Positions 16,118 to 16,590 of a DNA stretch of 16,590 bases are shown here, piece after piece. Position 1 is the stretch's first letter, and each line of letters starts with the position of its first letter. This DNA comes from an uncultured Prevotellaceae bacterium (GTDB lineage Bacteria > Bacteroidota > Bacteroidia > Bacteroidales > Bacteroidaceae): positions 1 through 16,590 of the forward strand of contig OMTC01000043.1 of assembly GCA_900313845.1 (NCBI GenBank). Direction: 5' to 3'. The position numbers were made by a program, and so were the translations under genes. Under the pieces are notes generated by a model. That model was not told where the DNA came from. It saw only the letters and a list, made by a program, of their open reading frames with translations, and made no database searches.

Positions 16118-16220
16118 GGAAAGAAATTAGAATAATTAAAATAATTTCTCCAAAAATGCGTGTTTGTTTAAAAACAATTTATTTCAGATATAATTATCCT
16201 AATTATTCTAATTTCTTTCC
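16118..16220. repeat. 103-bp element bounded by 20-base perfect inverted repeats
   Basis: Bases 16118-16137 and 16201-16220 are exact reverse complements (GGAAAGAAATTAGAATAATT on the left), and one more pair forms inside (16138 with 16200). About 61 AT-rich bases lie between. It could be a small non-coding mobile element, an invertible segment or a large transcript hairpin. No obvious target-site duplication flanks it. It lies about 100 bases upstream of the candidate promoter. Confidence 0.85.
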
Positions 16221-16295
16221 TAAAAACCTTTTTATACCACCTCATTTCTTCCGATGAATTCGCCAATAATTGCATTCTGTGGTATGTGCTATTAG

Positions 16296-16337
16296 GTCAA
16301 AAGTCAAAGGTCAAAGGTCTAAAGTCAAGGGTCAAAG
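16296..16337. repeat. Six-copy heptamer array (GTCAAAG type)
   Basis: Six units of seven bases begin at 16296, 16303, 16310, 16317, 16324 and 16331; three are exactly GTCAAAG and the others differ by one or two bases. The array is non-coding and resembles heptamer repeats seen between genes in Prevotella and its relatives (general knowledge, not checked here). Confidence 0.85.
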
Positions 16338-16356
16338 GCTTACCATCCGGAATGAA

Positions 16357-16391
16357 CTTTTCACTATTCCTTTTTCACTTTTCACTCTCCC
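16357..16391. repeat. Degenerate heptamer array (CTTTTCA type)
   Basis: Units at 16357-16363 (CTTTTCA), 16364-16370 (variant), 16371-16377 (TTTTTCA), 16378-16384 (CTTTTCA) and 16385-16391 (variant). It is the same heptamer family that encodes the SusD2 signal-peptide core at 472-506, here in non-coding DNA. Confidence 0.75.
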
Positions 16392-16434
16392 CCTCGGGGG
16401 AGTAGGAGGGGGCTTCTCCTTTGCGGGGTTGGGG
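16387..16434. repeat. G-rich hairpin and possible G-quadruplex tract
   Basis: CTCCCCC (16387-16393) pairs perfectly with GGGGGAG (16396-16402) over a two-base loop. The plus strand then carries further G runs at 16408-16412, 16425-16428 and 16431-16434, giving four runs of at least four G with loops of about 7, 12 and 2 bases. The CTCCCCCTCGGGGGAG core is typical of a dispersed intergenic repeat in Bacteroidales (from memory; copy number unknown). Confidence 0.65.
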
Positions 16435-16514
16435 ATGATGCTTCTTTTTCCTTTGCTTATCCTGAACTTTTCCTTTGGTTTTACTGAATTGGCGAGCCCT
16501 CAACGAAATGATAG

Positions 16515-16570
16515 CGAGCCTTCGCCATCGCAACGCCGAAGGCTCGTTATCGAAACGCCGAGCCTTCGGC
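16515..16570. repeat. Three alternating copies of a 12-base palindromic element with competing hairpins
   Basis: GCCGAAGGCTCG (16535-16546) is the exact reverse complement of CGAGCCTTCGGC (16559-16570), with a 12-base loop. A third copy at 16515-16526 (CGAGCCTTCGCC) differs by one base and could pair with the same middle copy instead. The result is two mutually exclusive stem-loops. It may be a transcription stop for a gene to the right, or a dispersed palindromic repeat. There is no convincing gene here. Confidence 0.7.
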
Positions 16571-16590
16571 AACTAGTTGAATCCAAAGGA

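Noticed and set aside
16375..16572. Minus-strand 65-codon frame in the upstream repeat cluster
   Set aside because: It is made of translated repeats (the G-rich hairpin and palindromic copies), is very basic, and has no signal or domain.

Overview
The window looks like a chromosomal stretch from a Bacteroidales bacterium, most likely a Prevotella relative (genus not provable from this piece). The reasons are paired SusC/SusD outer-membrane uptake genes, lipoproteins with short Bacteroidetes-type lipoboxes followed by acidic residues, a TAnnTTTG-type promoter, and AT-rich tandem repeats of 7-9 bases in the gaps. Every credible gene lies on the minus strand, so transcription runs from right to left, and the gene order suggests one long operon.

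Layout in transcription order. (1) 15953-16590 is a gene-free leader region with a candidate promoter next to the first gene, a 103-bp element bounded by 20-base perfect inverted repeats, two heptamer arrays, a G-rich hairpin and nested GC-rich hairpins. (2) 15952-13161 is a four-domain FAS1 (fasciclin) surface lipoprotein, Fas1-A, split by a frameshift. (3) 12983-9591 is the first SusC-like TonB-dependent transporter (SusC1). (4) 9508-7784 is its SusD-like lipoprotein (SusD1). (5) 7765-5699 is an intact FAS1 lipoprotein with a C-terminal beta-rich domain, Fas1-B. (6) 5639-3988 is a third FAS1 lipoprotein, Fas1-C, also split by a frameshift. (7) 3985-692 is the second SusC-like transporter (SusC2). 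(8) 558-1 is the N-terminal part of a second SusD-like lipoprotein (SusD2), which runs off the left edge.

A SusC barrel with its SusD lid imports oligomers (glycans or peptides) across the outer membrane using TonB energy. Here two such pairs alternate with three FAS1 lipoproteins that would sit on the same surface, probably as binding or adhesion partners. The window has no glycoside hydrolase, lyase, sulfatase, peptidase, sigma/anti-sigma pair or hybrid two-component regulator, so the substrate cannot be read from it.

The points most worth a second look are these: two of the three FAS1 genes are broken by shifts in the same direction, both close to the same conserved FAS1 motif; the signal peptide of SusD2 is encoded by a pure heptanucleotide repeat whose copy number would set the reading frame; the SusC2-SusD2 gap is a long inverted repeat made of octamers; and a perfect 20-base inverted repeat lies upstream of the operon. 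Whether the frameshifts are biological or assembly errors cannot be decided from the sequence alone.
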